Positions 24,860 through 35,935 of a stretch of 64,000 nt of DNA are shown here, one piece after another. The position numbers and the translations under genes are program-made. The notes beneath the pieces are model-generated. The model did no database searches. It worked only from the letters and a program-made list of their open reading frames with translations, and was not told the origin of the DNA. The stretch comes from Hemibagrus wyckioides (taxonomy: Eukaryota; Chordata; Actinopteri; Siluriformes; Bagridae): contig NC_080734.1 of the NCBI RefSeq assembly GCF_019097595.1, forward strand, positions 6,877,892 to 6,941,891, read 5' to 3'. Within the stretch, counting starts at the first letter, position 1. The number at the start of each line of letters is the position of its first letter.

Positions 24860-25130
24860 ATACATTGCAGCACAGTGGAATTCTTTCCTTCACCCAGCTT
24901 GTTAGGAAGTTGGGGTCAGAGCAGGGTCAGTCATGATACAGTGCCTCTGAAGCAGACAGGGTCAAGGGCCTTGCTCAAGGGCCCAGCAGAGGCAGCTCGG
25001 CAGTGCTAGGGCTTGAACCCCCAACCCTCTAATGAACAACCAGAGCCTTAACCATTTGAGCCTCCAATCAACAACCCAGAGCCTTAATCATTTGAGCCTC
25101 TAGTCAACAACCCAAAGCTTTACCCATATC
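24860..25130 (-). repeat. tRNA-derived SINE, group B, with triplicated head
   Basis: Antisense motifs run TTGCAGCACAGTGGAATTC, GTCAGAGCAGGGTCAGTCAT, CTTGCTCAAGGGCCCAGC and GGGCTTGAACCCCCAACC (B-box side). The A-box side follows as CCAGAGCCTTAACCATTTGAG. The A-box segment is repeated about three times in tandem with a period of 36-37 bases (25037-25130), which is unusual. Confidence 0.75.
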
Positions 25131-25189
25131 CTACTAACTGGCATCACCCAGAGTAGGATACGTTTTCTTCTGAATCAGGCTTATCCATC

Positions 25190-25330
25190 TCTGTTATGTT
25201 GTCTCAAGGAATTCTTCTTAACCACTGTGAAAGAGAAGATAGGGTCTTGCTCAAGAACCCAAAACTGGCCTGAACCCCCAACCTTCCCATCAACAAACAA
25301 GCACCATACCCATTGGAGCTACCACTTCCC
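25190..25330 (-). repeat. partial group B SINE
   Basis: Antisense GGGTCTTGCTCAAGAACCC, GAACCCCCAACCTTCCCATC and CCATACCCATTGGAGCTACC correspond to the middle and the tRNA-like head of the SINE beside it. The tail is lost. Confidence 0.55.
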
Positions 25331-26059
25331 ATTGTCACTGCTGGCTTTCTTATTAAGTAATTAAATCATCCTCTAGATTTGTGTAACACTACAATACTTT
25401 GTGATGTACATGATCTATTGTTCAAACTGAATTTAATTTTAAACCTTTGTATTGTAAGCGCTTTAAATTCTGGTAGAACATAAAGTAGACATGAATGCAA
25501 AATACTAGTCATGAAACTGTGAAAGATTTTGGCAGTTTGAGAAATGTTTTGTCACTTGTGTTGAAATATGAATTTCTGTGAGGCTGAGGGTGGTGGAGGT
25601 GTTGATGGGTGTTCAGAAGTAAGTGGTGTGAAGCACAAAGCTAGTGTGAATACTTCTGTACTTCTTCCTAAATATGAACATGTAATAGTGTGACTTCCTG
25701 ATGCACCACATGGAACTTTATTCCCTTAAGCCACACTACTAAAACACAGTAAATCTAATAGGTTTTTATGCAAATCCTTACAATCAGGTTCTAGAGCAGA
25801 GATTTACAGAACCACAAGCAGGGGGGGACTAGAAAAGTTGCCCAGGAACAGGCTCAGTGAAGGTCCAGGGTATCCAAAGACACTAATTAGTATGAAGTAA
25901 TGACCTGTTTAAATAAAATGTGTTAGCCAGAGGTAAGTGATCAGGCAGTATAAGCTAATAGAACATTGTGCTGCATTAACTAGAGGTTATAACATGTATT
26001 TTGTAAATTTCAACAAGGAAAAAAGAAAACTTCTAATTTTTCGGAAACTTGTGAACGAA
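25331..26059. other. intronic sequence, nothing supported
   Basis: AT-rich, with no repeat or exon recognised. Confidence 0.5.
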
Positions 26060-26900
26060 CTTCTCAGCTCTGAGTTTCTTCAAGTTTAGAGACTGACAAC
26101 AATTCAACATAGCTGCACACTACAATAGCAGAGAATAGAGCAGAAATTAACACAAAATCAAGCAAACACTGCATTCGAAGGAGCTTGAAATTTTTCAAAA
26201 TTACTGCATATTGGTGCCATGACACATCATGTAAGGTCATCACATCAGTCAAAACCTCGTGTTGGAAGAAGAATCATGTGCTAGCAATTTCACCAAATCT
26301 AGAACCTTTCAGCAAAAACTTTGAATGCAGTATTATGCAGCAAGCTACTGAAATACCATAGATTAAGTCCATTGGCCATTGTAGACACATAGAGGCAGGC
26401 TTCATTTACTTGGGTGTGGATGGGGGCGGAGTCAATGAGTAAACTGATCATTTCACTGCTTTTGTAGCAATCCTCCCCTCGAGTCTCAGGACCCAACGTG
26501 AAATGTCCATGAAATTATGCCACCCATCATCACGTCCTTTGTAATTAGAAACATGTTTCTATAGGACATTTGTACACCAACACTTCAGCATAAACACAGT
26601 CTCATCCATGTTGAATAGATCAGACCTTCCCGATCAACATATGTTCCTCTCCAAAGGGGGCCAGACACTTGAAAGTGTGTGCTTGTGGCAGCATGACCTC
26701 ACTAAAGCCTTGGCTGTTGAACATTCCTGAGTCCTGTGGAAAGATTTACATAAGAAGTACAGAGCTGGCTTATGCATATTCATGCTGTCTGACCCATCAC
26801 ACTCATCTCCTTGACCCAGAAGATATTCAGCGTTAGAGTTCCACTCGAAGGAATAGCACACTTTGTTCAAATCCGTTGTGATATTGATGTGGGCAGACAT
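26060..26900 (-). pseudogene. possible pogo/Tigger-type transposase relic
   Basis: The minus strand carries a chain of short frames. One reads LFNMDETVF shortly after the frame at 26900-26634. Another, at 26496-26299, contains SLLIDSAPIHTQ. NMDET and LL(I/L)D(N/S)AP are the two Asp-bearing catalytic blocks of pogo/Tigger (DDE) transposases and occur here in the right order, but about 60 residues apart instead of the usual larger spacing, with stops and frame changes between them. I could not recognise an N-terminal CENP-B-type helix-turn-helix. If it is a transposase at all, it is dead. The motif match could be coincidental. Confidence 0.35.
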
Positions 26901-27234
26901 TAGCGCATAAGTGTGGAAGTGTGGAAGTGCAGTTCAGCGTCCCTACTCTGCTTCTATTCCTGAGTGTTGTACTGCTGAGAGTTTGAGCCTCACGTTCAGG
27001 CTTATTTCTAGGAGTGAAATGAATACACCTGGCATACAGATTTAGTTAGGAAGTTGGATGGCCCGGTCGATACTGAAATACTTTTCATTCTAACATTTCT
27101 TTTCTGAAGATCACCTAAAAATGTTGATACTGTGTGTTTCTTTTTTTCTTTTTCCCCCAAACTAAATCTGAAGAATTTTACAGGGTGTAATATTGATGTG
27201 TGTGATAGAAACTAGTGCTACTGCCTTCAAACAC

Positions 27235-27372
27235 ACACACTGTGTAAGATAAGTGGTACAGAAAATGGATGGATGGATGGATGGATGGATGGATTTTTGT
27301 ATGGAGGGATGGATGGATGGATGGATGTATGTATGGATGGATGGATGGATGAATTTATGGATGGATAGATGG
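27235..27372 (+). repeat. high-copy fish repeat 3' end with (GGAT)n tail, group D
   Basis: AAGATAAGTGGTACAGAAAATGG followed by GGAT repeats (27265-27372, with interruptions) is the usual end of a widespread fish interspersed repeat. Its body is at most faintly visible upstream. Related copies lie at 31140-31275 and 35690-35935. Confidence 0.65.
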
Positions 27373-30300
27373 AGAATGACAGAAAAGTCACTGTATACTA
27401 TTCAGTTCTACAACTACATTGAAGTCACTAGCAAAACATAAGTAGACGTGATTATATCCTTATTTTCTGCTTCACCATATGTGCACTTGCAAAAAGCAGT
27501 TCATGGCAAGTTGATCTTTTTCTAAGCTGCTACGATTCTGCGAAGCAAGAAATAGATCAGTGTTGCACAGTTGTGTGCCTGATTCACAATCTATACAGAG
27601 AGAAATAAAGCTGATTACAGTAAGGCTGTCTGTCTGGGAGAGCATCTGCTTCGGGCCTGAAGCATTATGAATTAATTGGAAACAAAGGTCATGATCGATC
27701 GAGGTGAAAAAAAAAAAAAAATCCGGGAATTCTGCCCTAAAAAAGGGCAAAATCTATTCAGAGAAGATATATGATATATGAGCATTATTTTAAAAATCTT
27801 TGTATTTCATCGAGTTCCAAATGCAGAGTTAGGAAACTGCTTGACAAATGCAGAGTGTTTAAATAACAGAAAGTTACACACATAGAAACTTAGGAACTGG
27901 TCAAAAATACTGGAACACGCGAAAATGGAAACTATACTGTATATACTATCGGCCAAAATCAGAAATATAATTTGACTCAGTAATGTTGCAGACCAAAAGG
28001 AAGAGTGTGTATACCTTGCAACAGGAAGCTGAAACCATACCATGTTATAAAGTACGGAAACCAAACATACATAAATGACCACATGTGAACATAATCAGAA
28101 GGCTGGTGACTGTGAGCGTGGTAGTGCTGGTGTTTGCTGGGATTTGGAGTCCGTGGCGGCCATATTGTTGGCTGCGGTGAAATGGAGTCCATGACGATAA
28201 GCTATGTGACAAAGATATAACCATAGACCAGAGACAAAGATATAACCATAAACACTGCAGCATAACGATATAAGTCTTGCTATAAGACTCTGAGCATATT
28301 CTTCATAATGAGTGTGTGAACTGAGACCCCTTATATACAGTGACGGTGATTGTGTAATTGAGTTCTGGTGTATGCAATCAGAAAGATGAAAGGTGAATGT
28401 GAATGTGAGAAAGTATGTGATGGCTATAGTCCATATGTGTGTCTTAATCAGCTCCCTAGTTCGGTAGTCAGGGCACTGATGAGGTGGACAGATCAGGAAG
28501 TAAAAAAATCACACAGTTCACTATAAAAACCATGCAGAGTCGATGCTTACTATGTTCCCTAACTGGAAATTAAAAAAAAGGTGGACGATCCGAACCCTCA
28601 GCCGACAAATGTAAGTAGCTTATTATCGTTGTTCTAGCTCTTAAATGATTACTTACGCTAACTATTTTTTGACCATAATGATTTATTCAACATTCTGTAT
28701 ATATTTTGTTTGAGTCCAAGGACTTTTAAGTGTTTAATGATTACAAAAAATTCCACTAGCTAGCCTACGATCCTGCATGTAGTACCATGGAAGTAACATG
28801 TGTGATCAAATTTATATAATATAGAAAACTGAAATATGAGATATGTTTGAGTTTTATGTGTTCACGGTATACTGATTCACCAGCTAGAGAGCTGATATTT
28901 GTGGGCCACTGGATATGACAGCGAGATGATCATAAAGCAGACAACTTTACTGGACAAGTTATTGGGGTCTGAATATACAGTCCACAAGCCTTATAGGTTG
29001 GTTGTTTAGGAGGAAAATCATTCCAGATTGAACTAAGGAAGAGGTAATAGATAAGAGGTAAGAGAAAAGAGCACCTACAGGAATGGATTAAAAAAAGACA
29101 GCGGACTTTATAGACAACCTAAAATCATAAAATCATTATTTTCTTGCCAAAAATACCCAGTTACATTTCCCCTGAGATGCTCCTCCTCTACTCAGACCAT
29201 CATAAACACTTTGATTCACAGAGACATAAAAATCTCTCCGAAAATTGACATTCTGTACATTAGTGACAAAGTCGGTATGTTAAAAAGTGACATATAAAAG
29301 CGATTCTGTTGGTGTCTCAGGAGTTTTCAGCTCTTTGCTGTGCCATGGAATCTTTCATAAAGTATTTCACGTTTTCTTTAAAATCCATAACCTACAAACC
29401 AACAAGTGTGTCTGTGATAATTCTGCCTTTTGGCATCTAATAGCGTATAAGTGTATAAATTAGTATCCATGTTCTTCAGGTTTCAGTGCCTGGCCTTCTT
29501 TATACACAATCGATAGTCTACTCTCAGATATTTCTAGAAATTTCTCCAAACGCTGCAGAGAAAAAAGCTAGCGTGAATAGTGCATGTGTTTTAGAGACAT
29601 TAAGAAAACACAGAGAGACTGGGAAAAAAAATCTGAGTCATTTATGATTCGGTGGGAATATTAGAATAGCTGAATATTTGCATCTGCATCATTTTTTCCC
29701 CCTGAAAAGAGCAGATGTGTGATTAAGAATCATCTCCATATCTCTGTTTCTTCTCACACTGGTATTTCATAGTGGTTAAGCTCTGCTGAATAGGTTTTTT
29801 TTTTTTCTTTCAAGGCTGCGATGTTCTCAGAGTAGGTTTCAGTCAGAAAACTAACAAATTCAACACCTCTATCGAAATTCCAAACCGCCCCAGTCATACT
29901 AGTTTCATTAGGAAGTGCACTTCTGAAGCAGATTCACTTCAAGGAGCTTTGGAGTGGCACATGAAAACCCGCACTATGAAAAGGAATAAACAGTAAAATC
30001 AAAACGGTTGAAAAGAAAATGTGAGTTTAAGGTCAGCCAATTAGCAGCTCTTGGGTCGATATCAGCCGTGTTGAGCTCTCTGACTCGTGTGGGATAATGG
30101 CAATCTGAGAGCATTCGCTTTGACCTCTAAGCATCGCTGAGCTCTTTAGACATTTTTAGACGTTTGATCCAATCAGATGCTATTGCAACATTTATCGTCT
30201 GACAATAAATTCTATTTGGGCAATCAAAATCAGAAAACGCTAGCACTTTTTCAGCCCTGTGAGTAGACGTGTGCTCATCCTGCACACTTCTGCTCAAGTT

Positions 30301-30392
30301 CTGCTCTATTGTGTGCACTGGCCCATGAGCTTTTCTGATGAACGTATAGGATTTGTTTCTCAAAATACAAACAAATTACACTGAAAATTGCC
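27373..30392. other. intronic sequence, nothing supported
   Basis: It contains a poly(A) run at 27706-27720 and a small direct duplication, GACAAAGATATAACCATA at about 28208-28225 and 28232-28249. The block 30000-30200 is repeat-free with mixed composition. No exon seen. Confidence 0.5.
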
Positions 30393-30906
30393 CGTTTTGG
30401 TGAGGCGGTGCCTGCAGGAAGCTCAGAAACCTGTCTTTGGCTAACAGGAGAGGAACCTGGTCTGGTCTTCTGCTATTGTAGTCCATTCATCTTAAGGTGT
30501 GATGCTTTTCTGCTCACCACACTTGTAAAAAACTGAAGCCTTCCTGCCAGTTTTAACCACTCTGGATGTTCTTTCTTATTTTCTTTCCTATCAGCAAACC
30601 ATTTCTGTCTATAGAACTGCTGCTTATTATATGTTAAGTGTAGTTTGGAAAAGAAATGGGCGTGGCCAGAAATCCATAATGCATGTCATGTTACAGAATT
30701 ATAGTGTGGAAAAATAAAATAAATTTCAGTTTCTTAAAATGCAAAAATCACGTTTTTTGCCCAATTCTGAGGTGAACATCGTAAGCCCTTGGTGTGTATC
30801 TGCATGATTTCCTGCATTGATCTGCTGCCACACGATTGGCTGACTGGATAATTGCTTGATTGTGCAGCTGTACAGCTGTTCCAAATAAAGTGGATGGTAA
30901 CTGTAT
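30393..30906 (-). mobile_element. Tc1-like DNA transposon, truncated
   Basis: The right end, CTGCCACACGATTGGCTGA...CTGTTCCAAATAAAGTGGAT...GTATA, matches a common fish Tc1-like element. Inward, GTGTATCTGCATGATTT, CCAGTTTTAACCACTCTGG, TTTCTGTCTATAGAACTGC and TTTTCTGCTCACCACACTTG correspond to the antisense of its leader and of the helix-turn-helix part of the transposase. The homology stops at about 30393, so the catalytic part and the other terminus are lost. An AT-rich stretch of unclear origin sits at 30630-30750. Confidence 0.72.
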
Positions 30907-31139
30907 ATATAATTAGTGGGGAAGATGTGGGGAATAAGTAAGAATGTTTGTTTTTTTTAATTTTATTTTAAGTTATAATGAATCTAATGTATGTATGCGT
31001 AATTTCCAATTCCGAGCTGTGGACAGAAAAATATTTCAGCCCATGAATCATAATTACTTACAGTTACTTACCACTAATTAAGTACAGTAATAATTAGTCA
31101 CACAGACTTCTCTGTTTCTGCATGAGTTCTTTAGTTTCC

Positions 31140-31275
31140 TTTAACCTCCCAAAAACATGCTAGTAGGTGGATTAGTGTCTTTAAATCGGCCCTCGAGGTG
31201 AAAGTGTGTAAATGTGTTGGACAGTGACCCTGAACATAATAAAGCAGTTACAGACGATAAATAAATAAATCTCTG
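31140..31275 (+). repeat. high-copy fish repeat, group D
   Basis: CCTCCCAAAAACATGCTAGTAGGTGGATTAG, a decayed form of AAATTGCCCC, GTGTGTAAATGTGTTGGAC, GACCCTGAACATAATAAAGC and AGTTACAGACGATAAATAAA together form the 3' half of the same interspersed repeat as at 27235 and 35690 (the latter in opposite orientation). Confidence 0.65.
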
Positions 31276-31919
31276 GGAATTTGCTCACCCTGAGATGACA
31301 GCACTAAGCCCCACTAAATCCGTGTTATGGAATTTTCCTTTTCGGAGCTCCTCTGGAAGTAATACTATAGCTCGAGGCAATAGAGTAAAATGCCTCTGCA
31401 TGCAGTATTTGTTCCCTCAGGCAAAAGTGTTCATACTACAACCATCACGAATAGATGAAAGGTGCTGGAATGATTATCGGGAGTAGTTCAGGACTGCACT
31501 GGTGGCTAGAACAGCAGTAGAGTTGGCACTGTCTACAGTTCATGGAAAATGTTTGTTCATGTTGTGTTGCTGAAAATGGAATCAAATCAAATGCTGTTTT
31601 GTACTGTATTTGTACACATTTGTGAAAAGTGTACAAATCAACTCATTGAGTACACTTGTATACTGTATACACCAGGATATTGTTGACCAAAGGCAATTCT
31701 TTGGCTGGCTGATACTTGAGAAGCTGCCCTTGGCAATTGAGCATCAGTGCAGTAGTACAGTCCAGATCCTGAACATTTTGACTAGAGTGGCTATGAAAGG
31801 GCACGTTATATAGCTATAAGTAGTAGCTGAGTAGTCACCTGACCATCATAGCCATATATGGCCTTCCAGAAACTGTTGCCTCAATCAGGAAGTGCAAAAT
31901 TGTCTTTGCATTCCTTAGA
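31276..31919. other. intronic sequence, nothing supported
   Basis: Mixed composition with short frames on both strands, none recognisable. Confidence 0.5.
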
Positions 31920-32122
31920 ATATAGATAAAAGATTTCGCTTCAGTGAAACACCTGACCTCATTAATGCTCTTGTGAATAAATAAACAAATTCCCAAGTCA
32001 TGGGGGAAAGCTTTCCCAAAAGAATGAAGGCCCTATAAACTCCGGTGGTTTCCAAATGCATAAAAAAAGCATATATGGGTCTGATGGACAGGTGTCCAAA
32101 CACTTTTGTCCATATCATGTAT
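31920..32122 (-). mobile_element. DNA transposon fragment with terminal sequence
   Basis: On the minus strand it begins ATGATATGGACAAAAGTGTTTGG and then ACACCTG, the terminus of a common fish cut-and-paste element. It continues to ACAAGAGCATTAATGAGGTC, another landmark of that element. The other terminus was not identified. The superfamily is uncertain (Tc1-like or other). Confidence 0.5.
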
Positions 32123-32971
32123 ACAAGTTGTATACATTTAAAATGTATCTGGATCAAGCAGTGAATTCACCAGCCCTATTTAGTTTGGCATTGAGAAAAC
32201 CTCTATACATGGTGCATAAATCTTAAATCGAACAGATCGAAATAAGAACGAAATAATTAGACTACATTTATGTCTGCATTTAGCATGCAGCTTTGGTCCA
32301 GTTTCTTGTCTGTGGACTTGTGTAAATGAAATGTCAAGCTAATTTATGTCAAGAAAAATTGACCAGGAATCATTTTAGGTTTAGTTCTGGGGTGGCAGTT
32401 GATTATTTTTTTTCGGTTCACTGCATACTGAATATATATTCAATATACTGTATAACAAGAAGCACATCCAGATTCAGTGATGTGTGTAGGAATAAAAATC
32501 TCTGTCTTCTTCTCCTGAAACAAAAACCACCCACTGTACAAATGATAAACCACTACTATACTATACTAAAATAAGATCCATATTACGCAGCCCTTATCTG
32601 CATCAGCGTTCAGGTTATAGATGACCCGGGTCTCAGTTCTGTAGATATACTGTAAACTTTACTCTGCAACAGGCTGTATTGACACAAGTGCTGAAAATGC
32701 TAATTTGCCGATGACTAAATCTCTTCCCAGTTGAATAAGCGACCACTTGTAGGAAGAACAAAGTGAGCAACAACTCCAAAGTGTTTTGTAGTGCTTAGGG
32801 GTCATAAAGCAGTCAGTCAGATTGCAAACAGTATAATCCTGCAAATTGAAGAAGGCTAACTTGCTATAATAATAGTGATGCACAATAATGGCAGTAATAA
32901 CAGAGCAGTGGTTGACACTGTGAGCAACACAAGTCATCGATCACTCTGAAAGGTATGAGGTAGATAGTTCT

Positions 32972-33003
<32 letters not shown>

Positions 33004-35689
33004 ACACAGACTGAGAGTCTAGAAATTAACGTTCTAAAAATAGTCATTTTTACAATGTTTCCTTATACTTATTCAAGAACAAGCAGATTTCATTAAAAAT
33101 GTATATAAATCTGACTGAATGAGGGAGGCATGGTTTATTTTTGTTTATTTCATACCAAGTTGCAAGAAAAGATATAAGATTTAAATAATATTTTTGCCCC
33201 TAAAGCTATTCTTATCCTTAATAACGTTTTATACCCTATGTGAATTGTTAAAATGGTAATAGTACTTTTTGTATGGAGTTTTCACAAAACTGTGGTCTGA
33301 TAGGAAAAAAAAACTGAGATCAATAATCAACGGAATTTCATCGTTTTTGTTTTCTAATTCAGCCTTCGGAGTTTGGGAAGTCTAAATGGCTGGTTGATTT
33401 GAGTGTTTAAGATAACAAGGTATCATGTAATGGAGGTCCAGAGCAATAGGCGCAGGTCATGTGATCAGCAAACGAGCGATAATATGATTTGTGGTTTGTA
33501 AGGAATTCGTGCCTGGCATTGATCCTGGGTCCTAAAGACCTCCTTACTCAAGACAGAGTATTCCGATCGAGTATAGAAATGTCCAGATGTCCAGCTGTTC
33601 ATGTCTGTTCTGTATGCTGCCATCAAAAGTCTTATTAATCCTCCTGAGCACTGATTTATAGTGGCACGTCTCACAGAGGTCTCTCTCCACATGTTGGCAG
33701 CTACCTTCCCATTCAATAACGTGACATTTCAGTTTAGCGCCGCTTCGGCCGCCGGATTAGGGCCGATCATTATTTCGGTTCTTCAGACGAGCCCATTTAT
33801 TTATTTATTTATTTTATTTTTTTTTATTTTTTTTTTTTCTTTGCCTCATTGAAATGCAAACGAATATTGAAATGAATTGTGCTCATTAACTCTGAAGCAC
33901 ATCATGATGAGTTTTATTCAGTTGCTGCCCCCTTTGTCCTGGAGCCATTAACAATATCGACATTTGTAGCAAACAAGTCTTTGTGCCTTAGGGACTTCTC
34001 TGGGTGATATCAAAGAAACTCCCAGTGTGCTTTCGGGGTAAAATATTTTCTCCTTGATTTATTTTTCTATGCGTTCAGGCACAGGGAGGCAGACTCTATG
34101 GGTGCATATAATCCCTTTAAAAAACCTCAGGCATTTAAAAAAAAAAAAAAAAAATTAATAAAAGTATTAATAACACTTAAAAGAGTAAATGAAATTAAAT
34201 GTGTGATCCAAACAATTAGGCAGGAGATAGCCTTGAAATGGTTTTTGGTCATATACACTTTGAGATGTTGTCACTGACACTTAATTCCGAGTGCTAAACC
34301 AGCACAGCTAACGGCCCCTTTTGGCAGCAAATGACCGTTGAAATACTAAATTGAGGTATTATTGCAAAAATGGGTACATCGTTGCAAAAATGACTGCAGT
34401 ATTTCTGGAAAAGCATTCCCCTGCGGTGTGTGAATCCCAGAGGTTTTATTTCGTATGATAGCTGAGAGCTCTAATGGTTTTATGAGCTTTTATTTGGTAT
34501 TGTACATCATACGTATCTCAAACCTCGTTATAATTTTGCACCCTGTGATGGTTAGATTGTTGAATTACATAACTAAAGATATAATAAATATTCTTTCATA
34601 ATGCTTCATTCCATGAAGTGATGTTTAGGGACTTTCTGAAGAACCATGATAGATAGCCAGGGGTTCAAAACTGGACATTAACTAAAAGTTATTGCCCAGA
34701 AAAAAATATCAGCTGGAACCTAATGACTGAAACTGATTATGCTGTTGATTATGAAATGTAGAGTAAATATACTAAATTTAATTCAAACAAATTTCTAAAT
34801 TAAATTAGTTACGTAAATCCATGTTGTATTAACGTGAAACCAATAACAGTGTGAAATCTCACAAGAATGTTACCACTGATATGACCTGCACTATAACTAT
34901 AGTATTAAAAGTAGGTGGTTAAACCATGTATAATAGAATAGTGCAGTGGCGTGATGCGTCTGATAGAAAACACCGGCGTTGTGTTCGATTGTGAGCACAG
35001 TGTTTGTTTTTATTCAGGGCTTTGAATATCATGCTGGATGTCTGAAAATGAATTGTGTTAACGATACTCGATTCAGTCATGTGGATCCAATGTACCCATT
35101 TATTATTGTTTTATTTCACTTTATATTGAGCCTAATATTTTAATTGTTGGATTGTATTCATAATCTGTACTGAGAGGGTTTGTGTTCTGGCTGTAAAAAT
35201 GTTTGAAATAGTAAAATTATTTTTGCGAGATTAGACCGGTGTGGAACGAATGAATGAATGAATGAATAAATAAATAAATAAATAAATAAAGTAAAATTAC
35301 CTAATTTGAAATTAAATTTGGATATGATCTTTAAATCTTAATGTTTAAAGTTATAGAATATTTCTACAGACATTTTATAAGCTTTTAAGCTGTTTATGGA
35401 TTCATGTGAATGAATAAAGTCAAGGGTTATAATTTCTTTTTTTTTTTAATGACTAGACTAAATACAACTACTTGATTTATGAAATCAGATTCTTTCTTCC
35501 AGTTATGCATCCCCTCACTGCATGAGAGTTCTCTTCAATTAGCATTTGAATTAGTTATGTATGTTTCTAAAGTTATGTTATTAGCTTGCTAATTATCTAG
35601 TTTAATGAAATAACGTCAGGTATTAATATGGTAAGACAAGTTTAATAGTTAGATGCATAAAATCGATCTGCCTATCAAATTAAATTCAT
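32123..35689. other. intronic sequence with microsatellites
   Basis: Contains AC repeats (32971-33009), T-rich TTTA runs (33798-33840), poly(A) at 34138-34154 and a GAAT/AAAT run (35248-35290). A short CpG-bearing patch, TTTAGCGCCGCTTCGGCCGCCGG, at 33733-33755 stands out. No exon recognised. Confidence 0.5.
32971..33009. repeat. (AC)n microsatellite
   Basis: AC dinucleotides with one T interruption at 32998-33000. Confidence 0.95.
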
Positions 35690-35935
35690 CTATCCTTACA
35701 TGTATCCATACAATTTCTGTACCACTGATCCACTTGGACCCTGGAGTCAATCCCAAGGGACTTGGGGCATGAAGCAGGAGACACCCAAAACGGGGTGCTA
35801 ACCCATCGCAGAGCACAATCACACACACTCACACACCTGTTTATAGAATTTATACAATTTAAAGATTCCAATTAGCCTACAATACATGCCTTTGGACCTG
35901 GATGAGGAAACCAGAGAACCCTGAAATCAAAGAAC
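35690..35935 (-). repeat. high-copy fish repeat, group D
   Basis: Contains TTGGACCCTGGAGTCAATCC, GGGGTGCTAACCCATCGCAG, AGCACAATCACACACACTCAC, AATTAGCCTACAATACATGC and TTTGGACCTGGATGAGGAAAC, the antisense body of a widespread fish interspersed repeat. Sense copies or parts are at 27235 and 31140. Confidence 0.75.
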
